Shown here piece after piece: positions 11,901 to 20,357 of a DNA stretch of 26,037 nucleotides. Both the position numbers and the translations under genes were made by a program. The number at the start of each line of letters is the position of its first letter. Position 1 is the first letter of the stretch. Under the pieces are notes generated by a model. The model had not been told where the DNA came from. It did no database searches and worked only from the letters and a program-made list of their open reading frames with translations. This DNA is from Tieghemiomyces parasiticus (lineage: Eukaryota; Kickxellomycota; Dimargaritomycetes; Dimargaritales; Dimargaritaceae), in the NCBI GenBank assembly GCA_027575765.1, contig JANBPT010000693.1:1-26037 (forward strand), written 5' to 3'.

Positions 11901-12240
11901 GTTGGCTTGGACCAACCGCGACCCAGCCCACAACTTGCTGTATCTCAACAAGTTCATCCGCACCAAGTACGCCGCCGTATTCCGAATCAGCCACGGCGTC
12001 CTCCAGCTTAATTTTATGCATGATCATTCTAAACTGATTCTGCAGAGCCGTGGTGAGATCATCACGTACATTACCGAACACGACGTCCGGACTTACTCGC
12101 TCAATAACGTCCATGAGCTTCTGGACCATACCGAAATCCTCAAGCGGCTCAAGTATACCCGTGACGTCCTCGGGCTTATCAATGTGCGGCGTGGCGGTGG
12201 TGGTGGCGAAGGGGGCAACCAAGGGAAGTTAAACGGCTAG
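8967..12240 (+). CDS. Polo-like kinase (PLK1/Cdc5/Plo1 family), 3 exons
   Basis: Mitotic Ser/Thr kinase controlling mitotic entry, spindle poles and mitotic exit/septation. Exons are 8967-9122, 9508-9735 and 10195-12240, giving 809 aa; both introns are phase 0. The ATG has A at -3 and G at +4. Exon 1 joined to exon 2 restores the glycine loop EEFIGSGAFGRVY. The kinase domain is about residues 44-304, with catalytic Lys73 (FAAK), HRDLK 166-170, DFG 186-188 and GTPNFLAPE 205-213. The activation-loop residue usually Thr in PLKs is Ser202. A Pro/His-rich linker follows. Polo box 1 is about 534-620, with the conserved Trp540 (SKWIDLSSKYG). Polo box 2 is about 709-790, with the phosphopeptide pincer pair His739/Lys741 (DHSKLI). 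The full N- and C-terminal layout is present; the linker makes it longer than human PLK1. Its convergent neighbour is a Cdc7/Cdc15-type kinase of the same pathway. Confidence 0.95.
9123..9507 (+). other. Polo kinase intron 1
   Basis: Donor GTAAGT at 9123 and acceptor CCACCAG ending at 9507, phase 0. A perfect TACTAAC branch-point consensus lies at 9406-9412 after a T-run, and no AG occurs between it and the acceptor about 95 nt later, which supports this acceptor as the first usable one. Confidence 0.85.
9736..10194 (+). other. Polo kinase intron 2
   Basis: Donor GTAAGT at 9736 and acceptor CCACCAG ending at 10194, phase 0, joining VMELCTIK to GLDTMFKTRRQLTEPE as expected for a PLK kinase domain. 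The last roughly 60 nt are pyrimidine-rich and free of AG. Confidence 0.85.
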
Positions 12241-13149
12241 GTGTAATGGTCTTGAGTTGGCCGTTGGCGCTTCTCCGTATCCGCTTTTATTCATCTGAAA
12301 CGGCCTTTCCGTTCCAATCGCACTTTCCATGAGTGATGCGGCTTTCGCACTCTACAGGCCCCGTGGGCCTCGAACCCCCTCTCTCTCCCCCCCTGCCCGC
12401 TCGCCCACTTTGCTCGTTCGTTTTGGGGGGGGGTTCTCAACATTGCTTTTTTCACACACACATCTGTACCTTTAAACACATGGCCCACTTCGTTTTGCTC
12501 GATGCCTTTTATTCATGCCTTTTTTTTTCCTCTAAATATTCCGCGCCTTACTTCCCCTCGGTTGATCTCTATGATGTCCGTGTATGATAAACAATCAAGA
12601 TTATCCATTGATAATTGCAATGTGGGTTTAGTAACTGCTGATACCGACATGGTCATTGTGGCAGCGGAGACTAGAAGGAGGAGGAGGAGAGTGGGAGGCG
12701 GAATGTACTAGAGAGGGCCGCGGGTGGCCCGAGGAAGTGAGTAAGCAGCAATCAAGTTGGATCTTCGTTAAGCGGTTATACTGGGGTTCTGTTACCAAGT
12801 CGGGTGGATTGGTACTTGAATATGGCGAAGCGCAGTTATGCGACCAACCCGTGCAGAGCTCAAGCGAAGCGGTGTAAGAGACAACCGCCGGAAGACAACA
12901 CAAAGAAAAAAGAAGGGAGGAGGGGTATCCATTTGGATGAATAAAATGTTAGGATAATTCTTGAGCGCAGAAACTTTGGATAGCACAACCCCTAAGCTCA
13001 AGATTAAAGGCAATGAGTAAACGTTAGACAAGTCCCCTCCCTAGTTAGCACGATTGTGCCGGGAATGAGCCGGAAAGGTGGAGATAAGTCGGAAGGCTGA
13101 TTAATCAGCAGAGATTGGTTAAATCGACCAGAGTCATCGTATTATATAA

Positions 13150-13155
13150 TTTATT
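13150..13155 (-). terminator. AATAAA poly(A) signal of the Cdc7-type kinase gene
   Basis: AATAAA on the minus strand, about 160 nt past the stop codon of the kinase gene. The spacing is similar for RLP24 (about 155 nt) and the RPAP3-like gene (about 110 nt). Confidence 0.5.
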
Positions 13156-13190
13156 CGTACAGAGTAGAAGAGGTTTTACAGCAAAATGAC

Positions 13191-13256
13191 AGAAGGAGAG
13201 AGAGAGAGAGAGCGCGCGCACGAGCGTGTGTGGGTATGTGTCGGTGTGGGTGGGTG
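13191..13256. repeat. Compound microsatellite (AG)n-(CG)n-(GT)n
   Basis: A run of AG repeats passes into a short CG run and then imperfect GTGTG/GGGTG units. It lies within the probable 3' UTR of the minus-strand kinase. Confidence 0.85.
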
Positions 13257-13313
13257 AAAATGCGGGAGGAAACGAGAAACACCATCCTAGGCTAATATTA
13301 GGGAACGACACCC

Positions 13314-16300
13314 TTACATTACTGAACAGTCATCCTCCTTGGTCTTCTTCGGTTTGCGTTTATCCGCCCCCTGGGCGGCCAAACGCGGTGGACACCAGAA
13401 CGGGGAGTTGGCCGTCGATACGGTGCTAGGAAGGAGGGTCGCGTAGGGCGACTCGGCCGGGCCGGCCAGGGAGTTTCGGTGACGGGAGGTGGCAGCGGAG
13501 GTACCATGTTGATGATGATGATTGGGGGTACCGTTTCGGGACGACGGCGTGAGAACGCTAAGGGCGGCGGCGGCGGCCGAGGGAATCGGGAAACACCGTT
13601 GGAATTGGTGGGCCGTGCGCGTACCACTGGCGGAGGAGGATGGAGAATGGAACGATCGGCTACGGTGGACGGTAGCGGAAGCCGAGGGGTCGTTGAAATC
13701 GTAGTCGCGAGTTAAGCGATCGACGGCCGACCGCGGGCCGGCGTGGCAGTTCGTCGTCGAGGTAGTATGACTAGTAGAGATGGTGGGGTTGGAGGCATCA
13801 TAAGCAGTGGTGTGGGCGCCAGCACCCCAGGGAAGGAACGGGGGTCCACCGGTCGAGCTACCAGGGGTGGTTACTACGCTGGTGACGGCGCGCTGGCGGG
13901 GTCCCGTCGGCTTAGAGGGGTACAGGGACGCCACCCCCACAACGGAGGCCATCGAAGTGTACCGGCCATCCTTGCTACTCGTGGCGTCATTGCGGGGCCA
14001 GGACGGCGTACCTCCGCTCCCACCCCCACCGTATCCGCTATCCCAAGACGTGTCCAGGTGACCAGCAGTGTCCACTCGTTTGCCATCGGCCCCGACACAA
14101 CCCCCAACGTCGGTGGTATCATCAAAGACACTCTCGATGGTCCCGTAGTAATTCTCCTCCGCGCGCAGCACGGTAGGACTCTTAAATACGGGCTTACGCG
14201 ACCACGATGACGGGCGGGGTCGAGTGAACAGTCGCGAGCGGATCGTGGTGGTCGTGGCGGTATTCAAGGTGTTCATGGAGGTTCGATCGGTGACTGAAGA
14301 TAGCCGAGCCGTACTGGCCACCGTGGTCGCACCCATGGGGAGCAGGTTGTCTCCAGCCGACGTGGCGTGGTTGGAAGGGGTGTGGGGGAGTCGGGAGGCA
14401 CTGGCTGATGGGGACGACGACGGGGTAGAGTTGGGCGATCCTGACCCGTGGCTCTGGGACGCGGTCGAGTCACGCATAAAAGATCCATTCACGGCCACCC
14501 GTGGGGTCATGCCCAGGTATTTCGGCGGGCCCGTGGCAGTGCCAGTCGTAGGGCGTGATGGTTCGCCTAATTGGGACTTGCGCGGGGTAGGGTCTAGTCC
14601 ATAATAAGGGTAGGCCGGGATGTGGAGCATCGTGCTGGCCCGCGGTTTGGTGGATGATTTGGGAGTGCCCAGGCGGATGGAGGGGCGGTAGTCGGCTGGG
14701 TAATCCTCAGAGGGTAGGATATCCACTTGGGACGCGTCAATGTCCACCCAATCGGCCAGAAATTCGTCGCCCAGTCGCAGGCTTGAGGAGCTCAAGGTGG
14801 GCTGAGTCTCATGGCGCGAGGCTCGGCGCGTCGGGAAGGAGTTTGCGGATTCGCTGGGCAGGGAAGCCATACTGGGTGCGCTGGCGTCGCCCGTAGTGAA
14901 GGCCGGCGCGGTCGGCACGCTGCGAATGGGGCTACAGCGGAAGGTGCCCGGCTGGCCACCTAATGGAGAACTGGGCTCGGGGCGAAGTGTTAGCGCGGAT
15001 CGGGAGGGGGTCGTGGGGGCGGGGTCAGAGCGAACGGCTTCCGCATCCGGATCTACGGAGGCAAGTGCCCCCGTGAAAATTGCCGGCGATGAGAGCACAT
15101 TCGAGTCTGTATCATGACGGGAGAGCGGCGGCGGCGGCATCTTCGTGTTATCTCGTGGAACTGAAGGTTGGGTCCCGGCGCGGCGCACCGGAGGGGGTGG
15201 ACCAGAGGTTGTCGGTGGGAGAGCAATTGGACACTGGACCGGGAGCCGACTACGACACTCGATATGACAGGCCAAGTCGCAGCGCTGGCAGGCGACCACT
15301 TTGGTCAAGAGGATGCGGCGGCACCACCCGCACATCGTGTCCCGGTCCACCACGGTAGCCAAGAAACGGTGACCCGCAGGCGACCGGGAAAGGCTACCCG
15401 TAGACGCATTCGGGGAGGTCGGGTCTGAGCTCTGGACCGCGGCGGGGGCACTTGCCACCGGATAGATAGGTTCGTCACGTGGTTCCGAAGACGGAGTTAC
15501 GGCGGCTGTCGAAATAGGTGGGGAGTGAACCTCGATGGCCACCTCGGGTTCCACGGGGCACATGAGAGACTGTCGAAGCCGGGCCTGCGATTTACGCCAG
15601 CGGCGGCGGCCACTCCGCGGTATCCGACCCCGTGTTGCCGGGGGCGACGTCGCCGGTAAAGGGGTGAATCCGAACGCCGATAGCCGGTGCGGGCGCGGGC
15701 GAGGGGGCGACGGGGTGAGGGCGAGGTGGCCCTTGAGGTCGGACAGGCCGAGGTTACGAGCTGAGGTGAGGTTCGTCACGGCTTCAGTCGCGGACGAGGG
15801 GGGGACGTCTCTAAGCCCCACCGCCATGTCACGGTGGAACGGAGAGAGTGGTAGATTTCGCAGTCCTTCGCGCAGCTGGCGGCGGGCACGGAGGTTGAAC
15901 CGGCGGAAGCTGGGTTTCTTGTATGACTGGGACATGTGCCGCCGGATTTCCTGCAGTTTGGTCTGGGTAGGCCGCAGAGGGGACCGGAGCAGAAGCCGGC
16001 TACCGAGCCGCGTCATGCCGGCCGCGGTACCTGGGCTGTCGCCTTGACTGATCCCGCTGACCGTTAGGCCCGAGGTACGGCGTGACGAATGGCGACGATT
16101 GCCGCGCCGACGCACCGTACCCTCCGGGTCCACTGGGAACGTATCCAGGGGTGCGGCGGCATGGAGCTGGCTGACGTGGCGAGCTATATGGACACTGTGC
16201 TTGCGGCGTAAGGAGGTCAGTTCTTTTTTGTGGCGGCTGTACCCGGTGATCCACGGAAGCTTCATCAGTTCCGGGGCGGTAGGGCGCCGGGTCGGATCCT

Positions 16301-18047
16301 TATCGAAACAGTACAGCAAGAACTCGCGGAGCGTGGCCGAGATGCCGTCGGGCAGTGGGGGGTGGTCGTCCTCGACGATGCGGAAGAGGGCGGTCATGGG
16401 CATCAGGTCAGCGTAGGGCGGTCGACCTGTGAGGAGCTCAATGACGGTACACCCCAGACTCCAAATGTCCGAAGCAGTACTGGCACCTTTCAATTCGATA
16501 ATCTCCGGGGCCATCCAGTTGGGTGTCCCGGCCACCTCGGAATCCACCGCCGCCGCACCACCACTTTTAGAAGCCGGGTCGTCACGGGGTTCGACCAGTT
16601 TGAGGTTGAGTGACACGCCAAAGTCGGACAGCTTGGTGTTGCCCTTCTTGGTCGTGAGGATGTTGGCGGCCTTAAGATCACAGTGTACGACTTGGTTCTC
16701 GTGCAGGTAGACGAGCCCCTCGATGATCTTCACCATGTAGGCCAGGACCAGCTTTTCGGGGAAAGCGCCAAAGGCCCGCAGGGTGTGGTAGAGGGACCCG
16801 TTCTCGACATACTCCATCACAATGTTGAGGTGCTGGGGGGTCTTGATGAAACCTTCGTAGCGAACCACCCGCGGGTGCTGGAGCGACCGCAAAAGTTCCA
16901 CCTCGCGCATGATATCGTCGGTGTGCTCGGCCATCTGATGGTCAAGGGTGATGCGCTTGATGGCCACCATCTGGCCCGTGTCCAGGTTGAGCGAACGGTA
17001 CACGGCACCAAACTGGCCCTTACCGATACAGTTACCTAGCTGGTACTGGGTCGAGCGACCCGACTCACCGTCGCTGTCGTCCTCGTAGAGGGTAAGGGTT
17101 TCTCGGGGTTCATCTACCCCGGCCGACTGGCAGGGCCTCCCGGGCGTACTATTTCTACCGCCGTCATCACCCCGCTGAGGGCGGAAACGGTGTTTACTGC
17201 TTCGTGCCGGACTGGCGTCAGGGGTGCGGTTGGCAACCGGTGCGGACTGTGGGGCGTCGGCATCCATGGGTAGACTGTCCACGTTGAGCGACTGAGTACG
17301 GACGGTGAGGGCGGGCCGGCCCACTAGGGTTCCTTCGCGAGACCGCGTGGAGCCGGTCGGCGTGATATCGCGGAGTCGGCCGGGCGGTCGCAGCGGTGGC
17401 TCGGCGATGAGCGTGTCGGTCGAGGCGGTGGCGGTTGTAGCAGAAGTAGATATGATACCCAGCGAGACGGTCGACCGTGAAGGCCGGGCCGAGTCGTTCC
17501 GGGGCGGCGACGACGGTGATGAGAGTGGGTGGGCGGTATGTGAATCACCAGAGGCCCATTTGTCAGGCAGGGCGCGTATCAAGGTCGGAGCCCGGCGACG
17601 ACCTACGGGGATCCCAGCTACGACACGGGAGACTCCCAATACGGCCGACACGACCCGGTACATGTTCTTTCCCTCGTACAGGTCCACGGTTTGGAATAAA
17701 TCCGAGTCCGGAACGCCCAGCTCACGAGCGGCGGTCAGGAAACTGTTGATGTTTTCCATCTTGGCAAAGGGTGCGTTGGGTGCCACAACTCGGCGGATAG
17801 TCGTTGGCCGCAGAGAATTGACGACACGGCAGAGGACAGCACCGTCCTGAAGTGCCGCGTGCAGGTCGTCCGTGGGCAGCTTCTCACCGAGGACGCTCTC
17901 GATAAACTCCACGGCTGCGCGCTGGTTAAGCTGGCGCTGTTCGGCTCGCCGCAGGTTGAGGAGCCGGTCTGGTTTAAAACTCCGACCGTTGGGACTGGCC
18001 GGTGAGAATGGGGCGGCACCCCCAGCGGTGGACGTGCCGCTCAGCAT
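13314..18047 (-). CDS. Cdc7/Cdc15-type mitotic-exit kinase with CH domain, C1 finger and CaaX box
   Basis: Single-exon gene of 1577 aa; ATG at 18047 with G at -3, TAA at 13316-13314. Domains: calponin-homology-like domain about 38-142 (LQDGAVLCRVVNSL, MENINSFL, DLYEGKNM); Ser/Thr kinase about 335-600 with GKGQFGAVY 342-350, Lys364, HCDLKAAN 455-462, DFG 475-477 and the signature SDIWSLGCTVIELLTGRPPY; a long low-complexity Ser/Pro/Arg region; a C1 finger 893-939 (H893, C906, C909, C920, C923, H928, C931, C939); and a C-terminal polybasic run KRKPKKTK (1563-1570) followed by CSVM. The kinase core (NGSLY, ALFRIVEDDHPPLP) is that of S. pombe Cdc7, budding-yeast Cdc15 and MAPKKK-epsilon, which drive septation/mitotic exit from the spindle pole. 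Odd points: HRD Arg is Cys456, the activation loop carries an insertion, and CH, C1 and CaaX are not known in the yeast orthologs. Membrane anchoring is inferred. Confidence 0.9.
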   Translation of the reverse strand: MLSGTSTAGGAAPFSPASPNGRSFKPDRLLNLRRAEQRQLNQRAAVEFIESVLGEKLPTDDLHAALQDGAVLCRVVNSLRPTTIRRVVAPNAPFAKMENINSFLTAARELGVPDSDLFQTVDLYEGKNMYRVVSAVLGVSRVVAGIPVGRRRAPTLIRALPDKWASGDSHTAHPLSSPSSPPRNDSARPSRSTVSLGIISTSATTATASTDTLIAEPPLRPPGRLRDITPTGSTRSREGTLVGRPALTVRTQSLNVDSLPMDADAPQSAPVANRTPDASPARSSKHRFRPQRGDDGGRNSTPGRPCQSAGVDEPRETLTLYEDDSDGESGRSTQYQLGNCIGKGQFGAVYRSLNLDTGQMVAIKRITLDHQMAEHTDDIMREVELLRSLQHPRVVRYEGFIKTPQHLNIVMEYVENGSLYHTLRAFGAFPEKLVLAYMVKIIEGLVYLHENQVVHCDLKAANILTTKKGNTKLSDFGVSLNLKLVEPRDDPASKSGGAAAVDSEVAGTPNWMAPEIIELKGASTASDIWSLGCTVIELLTGRPPYADLMPMTALFRIVEDDHPPLPDGISATLREFLLYCFDKDPTRRPTAPELMKLPWITGYSRHKKELTSLRRKHSVHIARHVSQLHAAAPLDTFPVDPEGTVRRRGNRRHSSRRTSGLTVSGISQGDSPGTAAGMTRLGSRLLLRSPLRPTQTKLQEIRRHMSQSYKKPSFRRFNLRARRQLREGLRNLPLSPFHRDMAVGLRDVPPSSATEAVTNLTSARNLGLSDLKGHLALTPSPPRPRPHRLSAFGFTPLPATSPPATRGRIPRSGRRRWRKSQARLRQSLMCPVEPEVAIEVHSPPISTAAVTPSSEPRDEPIYPVASAPAAVQSSDPTSPNASTGSLSRSPAGHRFLATVVDRDTMCGWCRRILLTKVVACQRCDLACHIECRSRLPVQCPIALPPTTSGPPPPVRRAGTQPSVPRDNTKMPPPPLSRHDTDSNVLSSPAIFTGALASVDPDAEAVRSDPAPTTPSRSALTLRPEPSSPLGGQPGTFRCSPIRSVPTAPAFTTGDASAPSMASLPSESANSFPTRRASRHETQPTLSSSSLRLGDEFLADWVDIDASQVDILPSEDYPADYRPSIRLGTPKSSTKPRASTMLHIPAYPYYGLDPTPRKSQLGEPSRPTTGTATGPPKYLGMTPRVAVNGSFMRDSTASQSHGSGSPNSTPSSSPSASASRLPHTPSNHATSAGDNLLPMGATTVASTARLSSVTDRTSMNTLNTATTTTIRSRLFTRPRPSSWSRKPVFKSPTVLRAEENYYGTIESVFDDTTDVGGCVGADGKRVDTAGHLDTSWDSGYGGGGSGGTPSWPRNDATSSKDGRYTSMASVVGVASLYPSKPTGPRQRAVTSVVTTPGSSTGGPPFLPWGAGAHTTAYDASNPTISTSHTTSTTNCHAGPRSAVDRLTRDYDFNDPSASATVHRSRSFHSPSSSASGTRTAHQFQRCFPIPSAAAAALSVLTPSSRNGTPNHHHQHGTSAATSRHRNSLAGPAESPYATLLPSTVSTANSPFWCPPRLAAQGADKRKPKKTKEDDCSVM
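13317..13361 (-). other. C-terminal polybasic stretch and CaaX prenylation motif
   Basis: The last codons of the 1577-aa kinase encode KRKPKKTKEDD then C-S-V-M and stop. Cys followed by two residues of which the second is aliphatic, with Met last, is a farnesyltransferase-type CaaX. The basic run just before it resembles the second membrane-targeting signal of K-Ras4B-type proteins. Motif seen directly; modification inferred. Confidence 0.75.
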
Positions 18048-19318
18048 GGCGAATGGCGGATGGTGGCGTCAAAAGGGCTGCCGTAGGGAAGTTGACAGAA
18101 AGGTCCTATTTTGAGGTACTAGTGAGGTTAGTGGTTGGGTAGGGTAGGGAGTGGGAGCAGGTAATAGTCACACGACCGTAGTGGCGGTAAGGGGAATCCG
18201 TATGGAATGTATGAAGAAAGGATGTACGGTTCTAGAGTCCAGAGCTGACCATCACGAGAGGGGGGGATACAGTACGCCTGAATCGTGACAGTTGTTGAGG
18301 GTGAGAAGGAAAAGGTCCGTAAGTTCGTTGCAATGGTAAACAAAGTTTGAGTAAGGCCAAGGTGTGTCAGAAGCAACAGGGCCGTTTACCACGCGGTGGG
18401 GCCGGAGAAACACCGTTGATAAGCAATTCCTCCTCAGGGATTCGGTCAAGTTACCGGGCTAATGAAGTGGGTTGCAAAAAAAATCAAACAATACGCAAGT
18501 GCGGAGTGGGGGGGAGGGGCTGGGATAACGGAAGGCTGCTGAGCCAGACTGGGTATCGAATATACGAAGGCTTTCGGAGGTGGGATACTACACAACCCAG
18601 GAACGCCAGTTACCAGGCTGATGGGGTTGGGTCAACTTGCGGGACTTCGTCTGGAGTACGGCAGTTGGTTGGCCTCAAAATAACGCAGGGCAGGTTGCCC
18701 TGCTACTCACAAGTGTTATCGCTGCCCAAACCTCCCTGGCGTACGGTTGTGTCACCGATATTTATAAAGTGGTAAAGAAGCACCCAAGAGTTACTAATGG
18801 CATGTCAACGTCAGGTAGCACAAGTCTTTCAGGGCTCTGGATCGCCATATCCGTTAATCTTGAATTTAAGCTCGACTGTATCTCTTGCGCCGGTTCGTCG
18901 ACCTGGCAAAGAATGCACACCTGTTGCATGTCCTATACAGCAGCCGGTACATAACATCCTTCCCAGGGTCTACGCTTGTCATCCACAGACCGTGTCATCA
19001 TCAACAATACACGCCCCTGGTCTCCTCCATCGTCTCAGTGGTTCTGAATGAAGGTAAACAAAGGATGCCATCCCTCCTAGTATACTCACGTGACACCAAT
19101 GATAGAGGGGAGGACGATTAGGAAGGAAAACTGGCTTGTGTTGGGTACTAGGGAAATGACCGGATTGCTACGCCTGGCGAGCAATCGACACGATCCCTGG
19201 CCCTCCTTCTGCCCAGCCGTATAGTGCGGATACAACCAGCCCGAGGTGCGAAGGTTACGACGTTGCTCTACAACATACACCCTTGCAACCAGGCCATGTA
19301 AGTCGGAGCTCAAATCGG

Positions 19319-19324
19319 TTTATT
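19319..19324 (-). terminator. AATAAA poly(A) signal of the GPI de-N-acetylase gene
   Basis: AATAAA on the minus strand, embedded in a short ATA/ATT repeat, about 50 nt past the stop codon. Confidence 0.45.
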
Positions 19325-19342
19325 ATTATTATGATACCCAAT

Positions 19343-19360
19343 GCCGTACCATGGTACGGC
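19343..19360. repeat. Perfect 18-bp palindrome
   Basis: GCCGTACCATGGTACGGC is its own reverse complement. It starts 13 bp past the GPI12 stop and lies between the stop and the AATAAA. No loop is present, so in RNA it would form at best a small hairpin with a reduced stem. As DNA it could be a dimeric protein site. Confidence 0.9.
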
Positions 19361-19373
19361 CGATTCGAACTGC

Positions 19374-20357
19374 TTACCGGACACGCTCAAAAGAGTTGAT
19401 GACCATATAGCGTGAGAAGAAGATGTACAGGTGGCGGAACCACAGCATCTGGCTCCGGTGCTCGTACATGGCCTCGCGGGCCTTGATCACGTCACGCCAG
19501 TGGGCGACGAATAGAAGGTACTCGGAGGACGATACCAGTCCAAAGTTGGCGAGTTCCGGCTGGGAGGTGACCGAGAGCGAAAAGAAGGTGTCGAACAGCG
19601 AAGCGTACTTGCGCAAGAGGCCCACCGAAACGAGGCGGTAGGCAGGCAAGGAGCGGGCCTTGATGCGGCGCGAGAAGCCCAGCATGTGCTGGACGCCCAG
19701 GTTGACGGCGATATGGTTCATGTGGCCCGATACGCCGCGCTGGTCGAACGTGAAGATGGAACCGATCCCGCGGTCGACCACGCACTTCTCAATGATCCGC
19801 GCCACCAGCTGGATATTCCACACCTTATTCGGGTTGTCCGGCAGGGATGGGTCGTCCACAATGATGATGTTCTCCTTGGCGATACCGAACCGAGCGCAGC
19901 TACGGACTAGTTCCACCTGGCGCACTTCACCTTGCTTATCAAAATTACCTACGGACATGCACAGCACGTGGACTTCGACCCTCGGCACCGGGTCGGTCGG
20001 GTCGGGACTCTGCCAGCGTTGAAGGGCGGTGAGCAGTGGTCCAAAGAACATGCATTCGTCGTCCGGGTGGGCGATGACTAGCAGCACACGGCGGAGCGAC
20101 CCCGTGCTCGTGACGAGGGGTGCTTTCTCTCCATCGCCAGTCGTGCGCTGGGAGACCGTGGTGTCATGGGCGTCGTCCGTGGCAGTCGAGGCGCCTGTGG
20201 TGTCATCGACCGCCGCGGCAGCCAAAGGGCGGGCAGCCGGATTGACCGGGATGAGATTCGGACTGAGGCGCGGCGGGAAAAACACGAGCGCCGTGTAGGT
20301 GCAGGTTGAGATGAACGCGAACAGCGCGCAAAGGGTGCCCAGGATACCCAGAATCAT
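19374..20357 (-). CDS. GPI12: N-acetylglucosaminyl-phosphatidylinositol de-N-acetylase (PIG-L/Gpi12)
   Basis: ER enzyme that removes the acetyl group from GlcNAc-PI, the second step of GPI-anchor synthesis. Single exon, 327 aa; the ATG has A at -3. A hydrophobic N-terminal segment (about residues 1-27) is a membrane anchor, as in PIG-L. The catalytic/zinc motif AHPDDE is at 96-101 (His97, Asp99/100) and the second conserved motif GHMNH at 211-215. Between them are the family-typical LCMSVGN (133-139) and TFDQRGVSG. A low-complexity Thr/Ala/Asp-rich stretch (about 41-86) separates the anchor from the catalytic domain, longer than in yeast Gpi12 as I know it. The C-terminal part ends in a hydrophobic/aromatic segment (WFRHLYIFFSRYMVI), typical of the family. 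No intron is needed. Confidence 0.95.
   Translation of the reverse strand: MILGILGTLCALFAFISTCTYTALVFFPPRLSPNLIPVNPAARPLAAAAVDDTTGASTATDDAHDTTVSQRTTGDGEKAPLVTSTGSLRRVLLVIAHPDDECMFFGPLLTALQRWQSPDPTDPVPRVEVHVLCMSVGNFDKQGEVRQVELVRSCARFGIAKENIIIVDDPSLPDNPNKVWNIQLVARIIEKCVVDRGIGSIFTFDQRGVSGHMNHIAVNLGVQHMLGFSRRIKARSLPAYRLVSVGLLRKYASLFDTFFSLSVTSQPELANFGLVSSSEYLLFVAHWRDVIKAREAMYEHRSQMLWFRHLYIFFSRYMVINSFERVR

Larger units (their letters stand above)
12241..13313. other. Convergent intergenic region between the two mitotic kinases
   Basis: Both genes end here, tail to tail. The left part (12241-12560) is T/C-rich on plus, as expected for the Polo kinase 3' UTR, and the right part (12650-13310) is purine-rich on plus, as expected for the 3' UTR of the minus-strand kinase. 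No ORF of note; a G9 run lies near 12423. Confidence 0.5.
18048..19373. other. Intergenic region between the Cdc7-type kinase and GPI12
   Basis: About 1.3 kb containing the promoter side of the minus-strand kinase and the 3' end of GPI12. Short open frames occur on both strands, none with recognisable features. Composition is mixed. Confidence 0.5.

Noticed and set aside
12345..12385. tRNA-like T-arm on the minus strand (GGTTCGAGGC)
   Set aside because: The stem does not pair fully, and no A box or cloverleaf could be formed upstream.
13743..17850. Plus-strand open frames opposite the 1577-aa kinase
   Set aside because: These are shadows of the GC-rich minus-strand gene, with no features of their own.
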